64,000 bases of DNA from an uncultured Flavobacteriales bacterium (GCA_913054135.1 CAJXJK010000001.1:124001-188000), one strand, 5' to 3'; shown: positions 1-10,310, numbered from the stretch's first letter. Numbers and translations are program-made. The notes: generated from the letters alone by a model not told the origin.

Positions 1-1
1 T

Positions 2-331
2 GAATTCAGACCATTTAATGATAAATATAAAGTGATTGATGAGAAAGCAAAAGACTATAATTCAGAGTTTGTATTTTATAAAGACGGTAGATTCACCCAA
101 ACTATTAATGGCGAATCAGTGAATGGCAAATACGCTTTAAAGAAGCCAAATAAAATTGAGTTTGTTGACAAAGATGGAAACTGGACTGTGAGATGGCCTA
201 AAAATACCGAAGACCCTTACCCTAGAACCGAAGCTATAGATTTTCCTTATCCAGTGGTCATGATGGTAAGTGATGAAGAAGGGAACGAATTCTTAATGGA
301 AATTGATTGTCTTTACAAAAAGGTAGATTAA
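2..331 (+). CDS. C-terminal part of an unknown protein (5' end outside window)
   Basis: The reading frame is open from the first bases of the window to the TAA at 329-331. A GTG at 32 is only an internal codon of this frame, so the true start probably lies upstream. The visible part (about 109 residues) alternates short polar strands with aromatic residues (FVFYKDGRFTQTINGESVNG, then KYALKKPNKIEFVDKDG). This is the pattern of a small beta-barrel or lipocalin-like exported protein, but I do not recognise a named family. It converges on the apbE gene and the two stop codons overlap by 4 bp. Function unknown. Confidence 0.55.
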   Translation, partial: EFRPFNDKYKVIDEKAKDYNSEFVFYKDGRFTQTINGESVNGKYALKKPNKIEFVDKDGNWTVRWPKNTEDPYPRTEAIDFPYPVVMMVSDEEGNEFLMEIDCLYKKVD

Positions 332-1425
332 TCTACAATCAACTCACCAAAGCCCTCAGTGAAATAAGTTTCAAGTCGATCTTTCTTATTCGTGAAAATG
401 AGATATGCTTCAAGACCTAAATGTCTGTTATCATTCACAAATTTTATTCCTTCGTCTGGTCCCATCACCATTAAAGCCGTAGCATAAGCATCTGCCATTG
501 CGCAATCTGGAGCAACAACAGTAGCACTCAATAAAGTATGCTTAACAGGGTATCCAGTTTTTGGATTTAAGGTGTGAGAATATTTAAGGCCGTCTTTTTC
601 ATAGAACTTTCTATAAGAACCTGAAGTTGCAATTGATTGATTCTCTAATTGAACAATTTCTTGTAACACTCTATCAGAAGCGTCTGATCCTTCAATTGGC
701 TTGTCAATTCCTATGCGCCAAAACTCTTTCTCTGAATTTTTACCTGCCACTCTAATTTCACCTCCAATTTCAATAAAGTAATTCTTCGCACCTTTTGAAC
801 TAATCAATTCAGCCAATACATCAACAGCTTGACCTTGTGCTATGGCATTAAAATCAAGCTTTGCATTAGGTGTGTTTTTATCAATAGTAGATGCTGGAAT
901 TGTATCACTAAATCCATCTCTTTCCATGATCAATTGATGAAAATTGAAATGATATCCATTTGTAAAAGATGTTAATGCTCTCAAAGAATCAACTGCTATA
1001 GAATCTGGCACATTTTCAATGTCTTTAAAGAATCCCCAACCCGCTACCAATGGATAGACTGTTGGATCAAAAAGTCCGTTCGTCTCTTTGTAAACGATCT
1101 GAGACATTTGGTAGCAATCATTGAAAAATCCATTCTTATCATCATAATTAAATTCACCTGCGGCTGCGTCATTTAACTTACTCACAATTGAATTTGGGAT
1201 GTAAGTAGAAAGCGCCAAATCAAATTCATGCAAAACTGAATCAACCTCTTTTGAAGTCAATTCAATAGGGTCGTTAACTATAATTGAATAGGTAGTTCCT
1301 TGTGTGTTCCCAAACAATTCAATTCGTTCAGACGCATTATCTTCTTTGTCGATATTATTTTCAGGAGAAGAACCTCCACAAGAAAAAAGAAATAAGAAAA
1401 GAGGGATTAAGGGGTAATGTTTCAT
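328..1425 (-). CDS. apbE: ApbE-family FAD:protein FMN transferase lipoprotein
   Basis: The 365-residue protein begins with a lipoprotein signal (LFLFLFSC, lipobox Cys16), so it should be anchored on the outside of the inner membrane. ApbE hallmarks are present in order: FGNTQGTTYSI near residue 40, the FAD-binding region LDFNAIAQGQAVDVL followed by YFIEIGGEIRVAGKN in the middle, SHTLNPKTGYPV, and the metal-site end DCAMADAYATALMVMG. The family transfers FMN from FAD to a Thr/Ser of target proteins such as the NqrB/NqrC and RnfG/D subunits; no such target lies in this window. It starts 7 bp after the stop of the giant repeat protein, so the two are probably co-transcribed. The family call is firm; the target is unknown. 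Confidence 0.93.
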   Translation of the reverse strand: MKHYPLIPLFLFLFSCGGSSPENNIDKEDNASERIELFGNTQGTTYSIIVNDPIELTSKEVDSVLHEFDLALSTYIPNSIVSKLNDAAAGEFNYDDKNGFFNDCYQMSQIVYKETNGLFDPTVYPLVAGWGFFKDIENVPDSIAVDSLRALTSFTNGYHFNFHQLIMERDGFSDTIPASTIDKNTPNAKLDFNAIAQGQAVDVLAELISSKGAKNYFIEIGGEIRVAGKNSEKEFWRIGIDKPIEGSDASDRVLQEIVQLENQSIATSGSYRKFYEKDGLKYSHTLNPKTGYPVKHTLLSATVVAPDCAMADAYATALMVMGPDEGIKFVNDNRHLGLEAYLIFTNKKDRLETYFTEGFGELIVD

Positions 1426-1432
1426 TTAGGTA

Positions 1433-4400
1433 TTAATTTCTACCAACCTGTGCAGAACTTGTTTCATTATTCCACTGGTATTCAGTAATTGGTTGTCCAT
1501 TACGTGTATAAGATTCGTGCCCGTATCTTGAAGATACTTTTTCATACACTTTTCCAGAACCATTATTAACAACAATTCTTCTTACCACATATGACTTTAA
1601 AACACCTTGTGAATCATTAATTGCAAAACTCTCTTCAGTAACACCTTGAGGGAATTTTTTACCCAACTCATTTTCAAGCTCAGGCGTGATTTTAGTAATA
1701 TCAATTTCTTTCAAGCTTTCAGCATAGTCTTGACTTTCGTTCAATGATGCTTCATTTTGAATTTCATCATCTTTCAAATGATCGATATGATCTTCCATCA
1801 TGTCGGCTTGGTTATCTTCATTCACAACTTGCTTGTCATAACCTTCTTTGTCTTTAGCTGTTTTATCATCTAACATCTCCTCAGCATAATCTTTCATATC
1901 CATGCCTTTGTCAATGTTATCATCAGCTAATTCATTGTCTTTTTTATTGATTTCATCTTGAATATCAATCACCACTTCTTCGTATCCTTCTCTCTTCTCA
2001 TTACGGCCTCTATTCTCTTCAGAAATAAGAATTTCAATGTCTTCAATATCAACATCTGCACTCATTACAATATCAGTTTGATCTTGTCCGTTCTTCACAT
2101 TAATTGTTGCAAACTCATCTTCTTTCTCAACTACAAAGATCTCCATGTCTTGACGAGGAATATCATTACCCATTTTGTTATCAAGGATGTCTTGACGTAA
2201 ATCTTCAGCATTGTTAAGAGTTGTCATATTATTGTTTAGCTGCGTATTAGAATCATCCTTTTCTCTATCAGCATAAGAAATATTAATCTCTTCAATAACT
2301 GTTAGGCTCTCTACTCTATCCACATCATCATCTAATTGGTTAGCTGCGATATCATCTCTCAATAATTCTGACTCAACTCTCGTATTCATCACCTCATCTT
2401 CTTGATCCCAAGAGTTCTCATTTTTCATATTGATGTTATCAATATTCTGATTCTCTGTCAAAATCAAGACTTCTTGACGAGCGTCATCATTGTGTGGGTC
2501 ATGAGTCACATGAGACTCAACAACTCTTTCAATATTTACCTTGTCTTGCTGAATGATATTCTCTTGGCCATCAACCTCAGTTTTGTTTTTATCAACTATT
2601 TCTAATTTGATTTTCTCAACATCCAACAGGTACTCTTCTCTAGGCTTATCATTATCAAAAGTGTTTTCTGCAATCTCTACAGTCATTGCCTCAATTCTCT
2701 TGTTTTGATATTGAATGTCATTTTCTTGACCATCTATGTCATCAACTTTACGCTCTGATAAATCATCTCTCCACTGAACGACACTTTCTCTTGAATTAGC
2801 TCGTCCTTCATCACCTTTACCAGCCATATCAATTAGATCTTCTTCTAATTTTATTGCTTCTTGTCTAGTAATAAAACCTTCGTTATATCCGTCTTGTGTC
2901 CACTCTTTATTAGCCGCTTCTGCTTCTTCTCTTTGGCTGAATGCTGCTTCGTATTCGTTAAATCTATTTTGCTCTTCAGCCTCTCTCAACATAGCTTCTA
3001 TGTCAATAGGTTTTTCATTTACTGCAGGTCCATAATCTTTTAATGGTCCCGAATCAGCTGTTAACTTTTTAGGTGGATTCAAAATTCTATCAATCTCTTT
3101 CAATTGATCTTTAGGATATTTATCAGACGGTTTTAATTTCACCGCTCTTTTGTACAAGTTCTTCGCCTTATCATATGTTGCCGCATTGAAATACTCGTCA
3201 GCCTTCTTAATCAACTTATCGTACTGCTTGTTGATTCCAGAACTATCAACCTTCATCTTCTCACGGCATTTATCAACTTGATCAGTTGGATATTGCTCTT
3301 TGAAAATATCTAAGGCTTTCATATAAATAGGAAGTGCCTTCTCAAATTTACCCTGTTCAAATTGCGTATCTGCATCCTGAATCAATTTATTAAACCTGTC
3401 TCTTTTCTCTTTCTCACCTGCCATGTCAGCTAACAACTGATTGATCTCATCAATTTTATTTTGAGGAAGAGGATCAGAAGGCTTCATGCCTTTTGCACGC
3501 TCGTAAAGTTCAATGGCCTTATCATAATTCTCTTCGTCAAATTTCTTTTGCGCTACCGTCAATATTTTTTGATACTGTCTCTCAATTTCATCACCTGCTT
3601 GATCTTGCATTTTGTCATTACATGCTGTAATTTGATCTTTAGGATACTGTTCAGAGCCTTTAATGTCTAAAGCTTCTTCGTAAGCAGTTTTCGCTTCTTC
3701 ATAGCTTTCTGACTTGAATAATCCATCAGCTTTATCGATAGCTGCTTGATACTTTTGTTCTAAGTCGGCATTAGCATCAGCTTGACTTTTTATATCATTT
3801 ATCTCTTGAATTCTTTGCTTCACATGAGTATCATCTGGCTTCATGGTAAGCGCTTCTTTATAGTCACCTAAGGCTCCATCATAATCTTTTGAGCTAAACT
3901 CACCATCAGCTTTTGCTACTAAATCTTTAAACCTCTTCTCAAAAGCCTCTTTATCAGCTAACTCAGCTTCTTTGGCAGCCTTAATTGCATTTATTTCATC
4001 AATTTTCGTTTGCGGAAGAGGGTCAGAGGGCTTCATACCTTGTGCACGTTTGTATAACTCAATAGCCTTGTCATAATCCTCGGCATCCATCTTAGTTTGA
4101 GCTACACTTAAGATTTTCTGATATTGTTTCTCAACTTCGTTTTGAGATTCTTCTTGCATTTTCTTCTCAATCTCAACTAACTGATCTTTTGGATACTGTT
4201 CATCATCCTTAATATCAATCGCATCTGCGTATAATGTTTTAGCTGATTCCCAATTAGAACTATTGAATGCGTCATCAGCCTCTTTCAACTTTGCTCTATA
4301 CTTTCCTAATAGCTCATTGTTTTCGCTCTCAGCCTTAACCAATGCCTCAATATCTAATATCTTTTTCGATACAGAAGGATCTGGCTTTACCTTAATGGCA

Positions 4401-6622
4401 GCTCTGTATTTGTTTAAAGCCGCATCATAATCTTTCTTTCCAAAAGCATCATCACCAGCAGCTATAAGATCATTAAATTCTTTTTCTTTAGCATCAGCAT
4501 CTGCCAATTCAGCTAGCTTCGCCTTTGCCTTATCAATTCCATTCTTAGCATCAGTTTCTTCTTTAATAGCAAAGGCGTCTTGATATTTTGAAAGTGCCTC
4601 TTCATATTTTTGAGTAGAAAATGCTTCATCTGCCGCTTTCATTGCAGCATCATACTTTTGTTGTTGCTCTTCAGCATTTTGGTTAGCTGCAATTAATTCA
4701 TCAATCTCCTTAATTTTTGCTTTAATCCCTGCATCATCTTTAATGTCTAAGGCTTTTTGATAGTTCTTTTTTGCATCAGTGTATTCTTTCGCATCAAAAT
4801 CTTTTTCAGCCTGAGCAACTAAATCATTGAACTCTTGTTCAGCTGCAGCCGCATCTTGTTGCTCCTTGATCAATTTATTCAACTCATCAATTTTGGCTTG
4901 TGCCGCAGTATCACCAGCTTTGACTCCTAATGCTTTCTTAAATTGTTCTAAGGCGCTTGATAAATCATCCGCATCTTGATCTTGTTGACCGTTATCCATG
5001 AACTTTTTGTACTCAGCTTCTTTAGCATTCGCAGCTTCTAAATCAGCCATGATTTTTTCAATCTCTTTAATCTTCTCTGTTGGTTCAGATTCTCCCGGCT
5101 TCTCATTTAATGCCTCTTTGTACTTGGCGATAGCGTCTTCATACTTCTCACCATCTTTCAAAGATTTGGCATCTGCCATTAATTTATTGTATGCTTCATC
5201 TTTAGCAGCATTTGCTGCTTCATCAGCTAAATTCTTTTTGGCAACTGTTATTTGATCTGTTGGATGTTTTTCTCCTGCCTTTAATTTCAACGCTTCATTG
5301 TATGTATCAATCGATTCTTGCCATTTGCCTTCACCAAAAGCAACATCTGCTTCGTCTACAAGTTTCTTATACTGCTCTTCTAATCTCTTCAAAGCATCTT
5401 CTTCATCTTTTGCTTTTTTCAAAATACCATCAATCTCAGAAATTCTTGCCGCCGGATGTGATTCACCTGGTTTAAGAGCTAGCGCCTCTTCGTATTTTGA
5501 CTTAGATTCTTCATAAGATTTTGCTTCAAAACCTTTATCTGCTGCAGTAATTAAAGCATTATACTTTTCTTCTAGTTCTTTTGCAGCTGCATCAGCATTT
5601 TCTTTTTCAGCCTTTTTCTTCTTAGCATCTTCTAATTTGGACTTGACTCCAGCATCTTCTTTTATTGCTAGAGCTGATTCATAGTTAGAAATTGCATCAT
5701 CATAACTTTCGGTACCTACCGCCTTGTCACCATCAGAAACGAATTTGTTGAATTTTTCTTCTTGAGCTTTTTGATCAGCCAATAATTTTTCAATTTCTGT
5801 AATTCGATCTTTAGGAAGTTTTTCTGCTGGTTTAAGATCAGACGCCTCTTTATAAGTTGCTAAAGCAGCTTCATAACTTTTTGATGAATACTCATCTTTT
5901 GCCTTAGTCATTAACTCTTGAAACTTCTTTTCCAATTCTGCTCCAGCCTGAGCGTCATCAAATGCCTTTTGAGCATCATCACGTTTCTTTTTTACTTCAG
6001 CATCATCAAATATTCCTAAAGCACTGTCGTAATTTTGTATTGCCTTTTCGTAATCTTCTTTTGAAACACCAGTATCACCAGCTTTTACAAAGGCGTCAAA
6101 ATCTGCTTTCTTTTTGGCATCCTCTTCAGCTTTTTCAGCCATTTCTTCCTTAAGCTTCTGGATTTTCTTTTGCATGTCCTTGGTATACCCTTGATCCCAA
6201 ACTGTTTGACCTGCTTCGTTCAATTCAAACTTAATCATTGGAGTAGTCTTCAACCACTCAAAATCTACACCATCCACCTCTTTGAATAAAGAAGTCTGCA
6301 TAGGAAATGGCGTAAAGGGCGGTAAATCTTCAATGTAATCGTAGTGACTGTCAAATGTTGCCACCTTCGGAACATATCCTGGCTTCTTGATTACGACCTT
6401 ATATTTCGGTCCTACAGGTAAATCTATTGTCGGAACTCTACCATTAGACGCGGAGTTTTTCGTGATAAATAACTTTCCGTCTTTGTAAACTTCAACAATA
6501 GAGCCCGCTAATTTTTTACCACTGTCGTCATCTTTCGTAGATACGTTCAATGAAATAACCGGATCTTGCGAAAACGCAAAACCGCCACTAATCAGTAATA
6601 TGAGTACTATTATTAACCTCAT
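1433..6622 (-). CDS. Giant exported TPR-like repeat protein with acidic C-terminal repeats
   Basis: I place the start at the ATG at 6622, giving about 1729 residues; an in-frame GTG at 6637 would add five residues ahead of the signal peptide MRLIIVLILLISGGFAFSQ. After a beta-sandwich head (about residues 20-130, carboxypeptidase-regulatory-like, ending FTPFPM) come about 17 units of 60-75 residues. Each has the form F..L...AD..F....Y..A...Y..AL.LKP....P...I.EI, which is TPR-like with long helical linkers. From about residue 1190 there is a second, very acidic repeat (unit about 55-60 residues, recurring R-E/Q/V near N/D-D) that looks coiled-coil. A short ordered tail (VYEKVSSRYGHESYTRNGQ) ends the protein. 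It probably shares a transcript with apbE. It looks like a periplasmic or envelope scaffold; no enzyme motif seen and function unknown. Confidence 0.85.
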   Translation of the reverse strand: MRLIIVLILLISGGFAFSQDPVISLNVSTKDDDSGKKLAGSIVEVYKDGKLFITKNSASNGRVPTIDLPVGPKYKVVIKKPGYVPKVATFDSHYDYIEDLPPFTPFPMQTSLFKEVDGVDFEWLKTTPMIKFELNEAGQTVWDQGYTKDMQKKIQKLKEEMAEKAEEDAKKKADFDAFVKAGDTGVSKEDYEKAIQNYDSALGIFDDAEVKKKRDDAQKAFDDAQAGAELEKKFQELMTKAKDEYSSKSYEAALATYKEASDLKPAEKLPKDRITEIEKLLADQKAQEEKFNKFVSDGDKAVGTESYDDAISNYESALAIKEDAGVKSKLEDAKKKKAEKENADAAAKELEEKYNALITAADKGFEAKSYEESKSKYEEALALKPGESHPAARISEIDGILKKAKDEEDALKRLEEQYKKLVDEADVAFGEGKWQESIDTYNEALKLKAGEKHPTDQITVAKKNLADEAANAAKDEAYNKLMADAKSLKDGEKYEDAIAKYKEALNEKPGESEPTEKIKEIEKIMADLEAANAKEAEYKKFMDNGQQDQDADDLSSALEQFKKALGVKAGDTAAQAKIDELNKLIKEQQDAAAAEQEFNDLVAQAEKDFDAKEYTDAKKNYQKALDIKDDAGIKAKIKEIDELIAANQNAEEQQQKYDAAMKAADEAFSTQKYEEALSKYQDAFAIKEETDAKNGIDKAKAKLAELADADAKEKEFNDLIAAGDDAFGKKDYDAALNKYRAAIKVKPDPSVSKKILDIEALVKAESENNELLGKYRAKLKEADDAFNSSNWESAKTLYADAIDIKDDEQYPKDQLVEIEKKMQEESQNEVEKQYQKILSVAQTKMDAEDYDKAIELYKRAQGMKPSDPLPQTKIDEINAIKAAKEAELADKEAFEKRFKDLVAKADGEFSSKDYDGALGDYKEALTMKPDDTHVKQRIQEINDIKSQADANADLEQKYQAAIDKADGLFKSESYEEAKTAYEEALDIKGSEQYPKDQITACNDKMQDQAGDEIERQYQKILTVAQKKFDEENYDKAIELYERAKGMKPSDPLPQNKIDEINQLLADMAGEKEKRDRFNKLIQDADTQFEQGKFEKALPIYMKALDIFKEQYPTDQVDKCREKMKVDSSGINKQYDKLIKKADEYFNAATYDKAKNLYKRAVKLKPSDKYPKDQLKEIDRILNPPKKLTADSGPLKDYGPAVNEKPIDIEAMLREAEEQNRFNEYEAAFSQREEAEAANKEWTQDGYNEGFITRQEAIKLEEDLIDMAGKGDEGRANSRESVVQWRDDLSERKVDDIDGQENDIQYQNKRIEAMTVEIAENTFDNDKPREEYLLDVEKIKLEIVDKNKTEVDGQENIIQQDKVNIERVVESHVTHDPHNDDARQEVLILTENQNIDNINMKNENSWDQEDEVMNTRVESELLRDDIAANQLDDDVDRVESLTVIEEINISYADREKDDSNTQLNNNMTTLNNAEDLRQDILDNKMGNDIPRQDMEIFVVEKEDEFATINVKNGQDQTDIVMSADVDIEDIEILISEENRGRNEKREGYEEVVIDIQDEINKKDNELADDNIDKGMDMKDYAEEMLDDKTAKDKEGYDKQVVNEDNQADMMEDHIDHLKDDEIQNEASLNESQDYAESLKEIDITKITPELENELGKKFPQGVTEESFAINDSQGVLKSYVVRRIVVNNGSGKVYEKVSSRYGHESYTRNGQPITEYQWNNETSSAQVGRN

Positions 6623-6786
6623 TATTCTATTATACACCTAATTGCTCAAAAGGTTCATTTAACATTTAAATGTTTGCAAAAATCAGCTACATCTCAATGA
6701 TTCTGCCCTTTCAAAACTTAATTTTATAGGCTGTACGTAATCCACAAATATCTCAAAAAAAACTGAGTATTGCACGCTTTTTAGCT

Positions 6787-7920
6787 ATGATCAACTTTCA
6801 AAATTTAAGTTTCTGGGAAAAAGAATCCTTCATAAACCATACCGATTACGTAATAGTCGGTTCAGGAATTGTTGGCCTTTCTACCGCAATCTACCTTAAA
6901 CAACGGGAAAAAGGCAAAAAGGTAACAGTTTTAGAAAGAGGTTTTTTACCCACCGGCGCTTCTACTAAAAATGCAGGTTTTTCTTGTATTGGGAGTCCAT
7001 CTGAATTATTAGATGACCTCAAAAAGAATTCAAGAGAAGAAGTTTACGCCACAGTTCATAAAAGATGGGAAGGATTATTAAACTTAAATCAACTCTTAGG
7101 AACTGAGAATATTGGCTATAAAAGCCTTGGTTCTCACGAATTATTTCAAGATTCTGACCTCGAAGTTTTCGAGTATTGCATGAACAACATTAAAGAACTT
7201 AACCAGGATTTAAAAGAAATCACAGGTAAGCCTCAAGTTTTCTCTGAAGCAAATCACATTTGCAAATCTTATGGTTTTGAAGGTTTTAACAAGGCAATTT
7301 CTCATGCAGCTGAAGGTCAAATTGACACTGGTAAAATGATGAAGTCATTATTAAAGAAGGCACTTGAAATGGATATTCAAATCTTGAACGGAATAGAGGT
7401 GTTAGAAATAAATGGCAAAGAATTGAATACAAATCATGGAAAAATGAAATTTGAAAAACTCGCAGTTTGCACGAATGGGTTTTCTAAAAAAATATTCCCT
7501 GAATTTGATGTTGAGCCTGCGAGGGCTCAAGTCATTGTAACGAGCGAAATTCCTGACCTCAAAATGAAAGGTATATTTCATTTTGATGAAGGCTTTTATT
7601 ATTTCAGAAATGTAGGAAATAGAATCTTATGTGGTGGAGGCCGAAATTTAGACTTTGACAGAGAAAGAACCACAACAATGGAGAATACAGAGAAGATTAC
7701 CTCACATCTAGAACATCTTCTTAGAACTAAAATAGCGCCTTACTCAAACTTAACAATTGAACATAAGTGGGCAGGAACAATGGGAGTGGGAAAAACCAAA
7801 ACACCTATCCTTAAAAAGGTAAACAACAATGTTTATTGCGGAATTAGGCTCGGAGGAATGGGAGTAGCAATAGGAAGTGTTGTTGGAAAAGATTTAGCAC
7901 AATTAATGATTGAAAATTAA
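6787..7920 (+). CDS. FAD-dependent amino-acid oxidase-type oxidoreductase (DAO family)
   Basis: The 377-residue protein has a dinucleotide-binding Rossmann motif near the N-terminus (DYVIVGSGIVGLSTAIYLKQ, residues about 20-40) and the following ERGFLPTGASTKNAGF stretch typical of the DAO/glycine-D-amino-acid oxidase fold. The C-terminal GGMGVAIGSVVGKDLAQL closes the FAD site. Family members oxidise secondary or D-amines such as glycine, sarcosine or glutamyl-putrescine; the substrate here cannot be read from sequence. No signal peptide is seen, so it is cytoplasmic. Its TAA shares a base with the murQ ATG (TAATG), showing translational coupling and perhaps a role alongside cell-wall sugar recycling. 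Confidence 0.85.
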   Translation: MINFQNLSFWEKESFINHTDYVIVGSGIVGLSTAIYLKQREKGKKVTVLERGFLPTGASTKNAGFSCIGSPSELLDDLKKNSREEVYATVHKRWEGLLNLNQLLGTENIGYKSLGSHELFQDSDLEVFEYCMNNIKELNQDLKEITGKPQVFSEANHICKSYGFEGFNKAISHAAEGQIDTGKMMKSLLKKALEMDIQILNGIEVLEINGKELNTNHGKMKFEKLAVCTNGFSKKIFPEFDVEPARAQVIVTSEIPDLKMKGIFHFDEGFYYFRNVGNRILCGGGRNLDFDRERTTTMENTEKITSHLEHLLRTKIAPYSNLTIEHKWAGTMGVGKTKTPILKKVNNNVYCGIRLGGMGVAIGSVVGKDLAQLMIEN

Positions 7921-8738
7921 TGACGTATTCAAAAAAAATAACCGAAACTTCTTCAGATTATGACAATTTGGAAGACATGTCTGTCAAAGAATTGTTAGAG
8001 AACATTAACCGTGAAGACCATAAAGTAGCTGCAGCTGTAGAAAAATGCATTTCACAAATTGAAGACTTTGTTGAGAAGGCATTGGACAGAATGGAAATGG
8101 GAGGTCGTCTTTTTTACTTAGGTGCTGGAACATCTGGCAGATTAGGAGTCGTAGACGCATCTGAATGCCCACCAACCTTTGGAGTAGATCATGGCGTGGT
8201 AATCGGTTTAATAGCTGGAGGAGATTCTGCCATGAGAAAAGCAGTCGAGTTTGCTGAAGATGATACTGAACAAGGCTGGAAAGACTTGAAAGATCATAAC
8301 ATCACTGATTTAGACTCGGTGGTTGGTATTGCCGCATCAGGCTCTACACCTTATGTTATTGGGGCAATCCAGCATTGTAATATTAACGGAATTTTGACGG
8401 CATGTATCACTTGCAATCCTGAAAGTGATTTGGCGGCAGCAGCAACTCATCCGATAACACCAATAGTAGGACCTGAATTTGTGACAGGAAGTACAAGAAT
8501 GAAATCAGGAACTGCCCAAAAGTTAATACTTAACATGATTTCAACATCAATCATGATTGGATTAGGCAAAGTGAAAGGGAACAAAATGGTTGACATGCAA
8601 TTGAGTAACAATAAATTAGTTGATCGCGGAACCAAAATGGTCATGAATGAGACTGGTTTAGAGTATGATGAAGCAAAGTCGTTATTACTAGAACATGGCT
8701 CGGTTCGAAAAGCTGCTGACGCACACAAACAGAGATAA
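7920..8738 (+). CDS. murQ: N-acetylmuramic acid 6-phosphate etherase
   Basis: This 272-residue SIS-domain enzyme removes D-lactate from MurNAc-6-phosphate to yield GlcNAc-6-phosphate during peptidoglycan recycling. The signature LGAGTSGRLGVVDASECPP (residues about 67-85) is present, with Glu82 at the place of the catalytic Glu83 of the E. coli enzyme. The second acidic patch AVEFAEDD and the motif TGSTRMKSGTAQKLILNM are also there. It is slightly shorter than the E. coli protein (298) but complete at both conserved ends. It overlaps the oxidoreductase stop by one base. No MurNAc kinase or transporter is adjacent. Confidence 0.95.
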   Translation: MTYSKKITETSSDYDNLEDMSVKELLENINREDHKVAAAVEKCISQIEDFVEKALDRMEMGGRLFYLGAGTSGRLGVVDASECPPTFGVDHGVVIGLIAGGDSAMRKAVEFAEDDTEQGWKDLKDHNITDLDSVVGIAASGSTPYVIGAIQHCNINGILTACITCNPESDLAAAATHPITPIVGPEFVTGSTRMKSGTAQKLILNMISTSIMIGLGKVKGNKMVDMQLSNNKLVDRGTKMVMNETGLEYDEAKSLLLEHGSVRKAADAHKQR

Positions 8739-8801
8739 TTTAACAGAGTAAAATTCTTTTGTTATCATTCAATAAATCGTCTTTCTAAATAATTAGAACG
8801 C

Positions 8802-8809
8802 TACCTTTG
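8802..8809 (+). promoter_or_regulatory. Bacteroidota -7 element TACCTTTG upstream of sdaA
   Basis: The octamer matches the Bacteroidota TAnnTTTG -7 consensus exactly and lies 18 bp before the chosen ATG at 8828. No convincing TTTG -33 partner is seen at the usual distance. If used, the leader would be only about a dozen bases. It also lies across the TTG that would start a longer reading frame, which supports the ATG as the real start. Confidence 0.45.
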
Positions 8810-8827
8810 CAGCCTCAGAAACAATCA

Positions 8828-10249
8828 ATGGAATATATCAGTGTATTTGACATGTTAAAGATAGGTGTTGGGCCCTCAAGCTCTCACACTCTAGGACCAT
8901 GGCGTGCTGCGGAAAAATGGTTGACCAATCTGGATGAGAAAAAAATTGAATTCATTTCAAAAGTTCAAGTCGATTTATTTGGATCACTATCCCTAACAGG
9001 AAAAGGACACGCCACTGACACTGCAGTAATTTTAGGGCTAAGTGGTTTAGATCCTGAAAAAATGGAAGTAACAGATATTCCCCAAATAATTAATGAGGTT
9101 AATTCTGATTTGACAATAAAACTAAAAGGCCAACATTTGACACCTTTTAATCCTGAGACGGATTTAATCTTTAATTCTGACTTCTTACCTTTTCATCCGA
9201 ACGGAATCAGGTTCACAGCAACTCATATAGATGGAAGTCAAAACATTGAGACCTATTATTCAATTGGTGGTGGATTCATTATTCAAGAAAAACATCAAGA
9301 AGAGGCAGTTGAAATACAGAATGCAGGCACCTATCCTTTTCCAATTTCTCAAGCAAAACAGTTAACTAACTATTGCTTCACTTCGGGTAAATCCATCTCA
9401 GAAATTGTTTTTGAAAACGAAAAAGTCCTAAGATCAGAGAATGAAATTCACGAACAACTTCATAACATTTGGGATACAATGCTTGAGTGCATGTACATAG
9501 GATGTCATACCGAAGGCCATTTGCCAGGTGGATTAAATGTTAAAAGAAGAGCATTTGATTCTCATGCGAAGTTAATTCCTGAAAAAACTTATTCTAATCC
9601 ACAAGAATGGCTTCAAACGATAAGAAGTACCGAAGTTAAGTTCAGACAGATTTTAAAATGGGTAAGTTGTTATGCATTGGCAGTAAATGAGGTAAACGCC
9701 TCTTTAGGACGAGTTGTAACTGCTCCAACGAATGGTTCTGCAGGTGTTATTCCAGCAGTTCTGATGTACTATCTCACTATCGAGAATCATGACGCCGGAA
9801 TCAAGGAAATCAAGCAATTTTTATTAGTAGCTGGTGAAATTGGCAGCATCTTTAAAAAAGGAGCAACTATATCAGCTGCTATGGGCGGATGCCAAGCTGA
9901 AATTGGTGTTTCATCCGCAATGGCTGCTGGTGCTTTGACCGAATTATTGGGCGGAAATCACGAGCAAGTTTTAATGGCGGCAGAAATCGCAATGGAACAT
10001 CATCTTGGAATGACATGTGACCCAATTGGTGGTCTTGTTCAAATCCCTTGCATAGAAAGAAATTCAATGGGTGCGATAAAAGCTATAAATGCGGCAGAGT
10101 TGGCGCTTGAATCAGATCCGAAAAACGCAAAAGTACCTCTTGACGAAGTCATCAATACTATGTGGGAAACCGCAAAGGACATGAATTTGAAATACAAAGA
10201 AACTTCTCAAGGTGGACTTGCCGTTAAGGTGAGTCTTGCTGATTGCTAA
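8828..10249 (+). CDS. sdaA: L-serine ammonia-lyase (iron-sulfur serine dehydratase), single chain
   Basis: It converts L-serine to pyruvate and ammonia using a 4Fe-4S cluster. The beta domain motif [14 protein letters not shown] is at residues 15-28, and the alpha domain has [33 protein letters not shown] and [16 protein letters not shown] with the cluster cysteines. At 473 residues it is the fused single-chain form, not split alpha/beta. A TTG at 8807 is in frame, but I chose the ATG at 8828 because family members begin near [20 protein letters not shown] and because a promoter-like element covers the TTG. Cytoplasmic; it stands as its own transcription unit between murQ and the DUF547 gene. 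Confidence 0.95.
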   Translation: MEYISVFDMLKIGVGPSSSHTLGPWRAAEKWLTNLDEKKIEFISKVQVDLFGSLSLTGKGHATDTAVILGLSGLDPEKMEVTDIPQIINEVNSDLTIKLKGQHLTPFNPETDLIFNSDFLPFHPNGIRFTATHIDGSQNIETYYSIGGGFIIQEKHQEEAVEIQNAGTYPFPISQAKQLTNYCFTSGKSISEIVFENEKVLRSENEIHEQLHNIWDTMLECMYIGCHTEGHLPGGLNVKRRAFDSHAKLIPEKTYSNPQEWLQTIRSTEVKFRQILKWVSCYALAVNEVNASLGRVVTAPTNGSAGVIPAVLMYYLTIENHDAGIKEIKQFLLVAGEIGSIFKKGATISAAMGGCQAEIGVSSAMAAGALTELLGGNHEQVLMAAEIAMEHHLGMTCDPIGGLVQIPCIERNSMGAIKAINAAELALESDPKNAKVPLDEVINTMWETAKDMNLKYKETSQGGLAVKVSLADC

Positions 10250-10310
10250 TTCTTGGCATAAAAATAGCTGCTTCAAAACTACTTAAGAACAATCTTATTA
10301 CATTGATGAT

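Noticed and set aside
1958-6153. Many open frames on the plus strand through the giant repeat gene
   Set aside because: All are hydrophobic, have no homology pattern and mirror the Lys/Glu/Asp-rich repeats on the coding strand.
6620-6637. GTG at 6637 as start of the giant repeat gene
   Set aside because: It adds only five residues before a good signal peptide; the ATG at 6622 is preferred, though the difference is minor.
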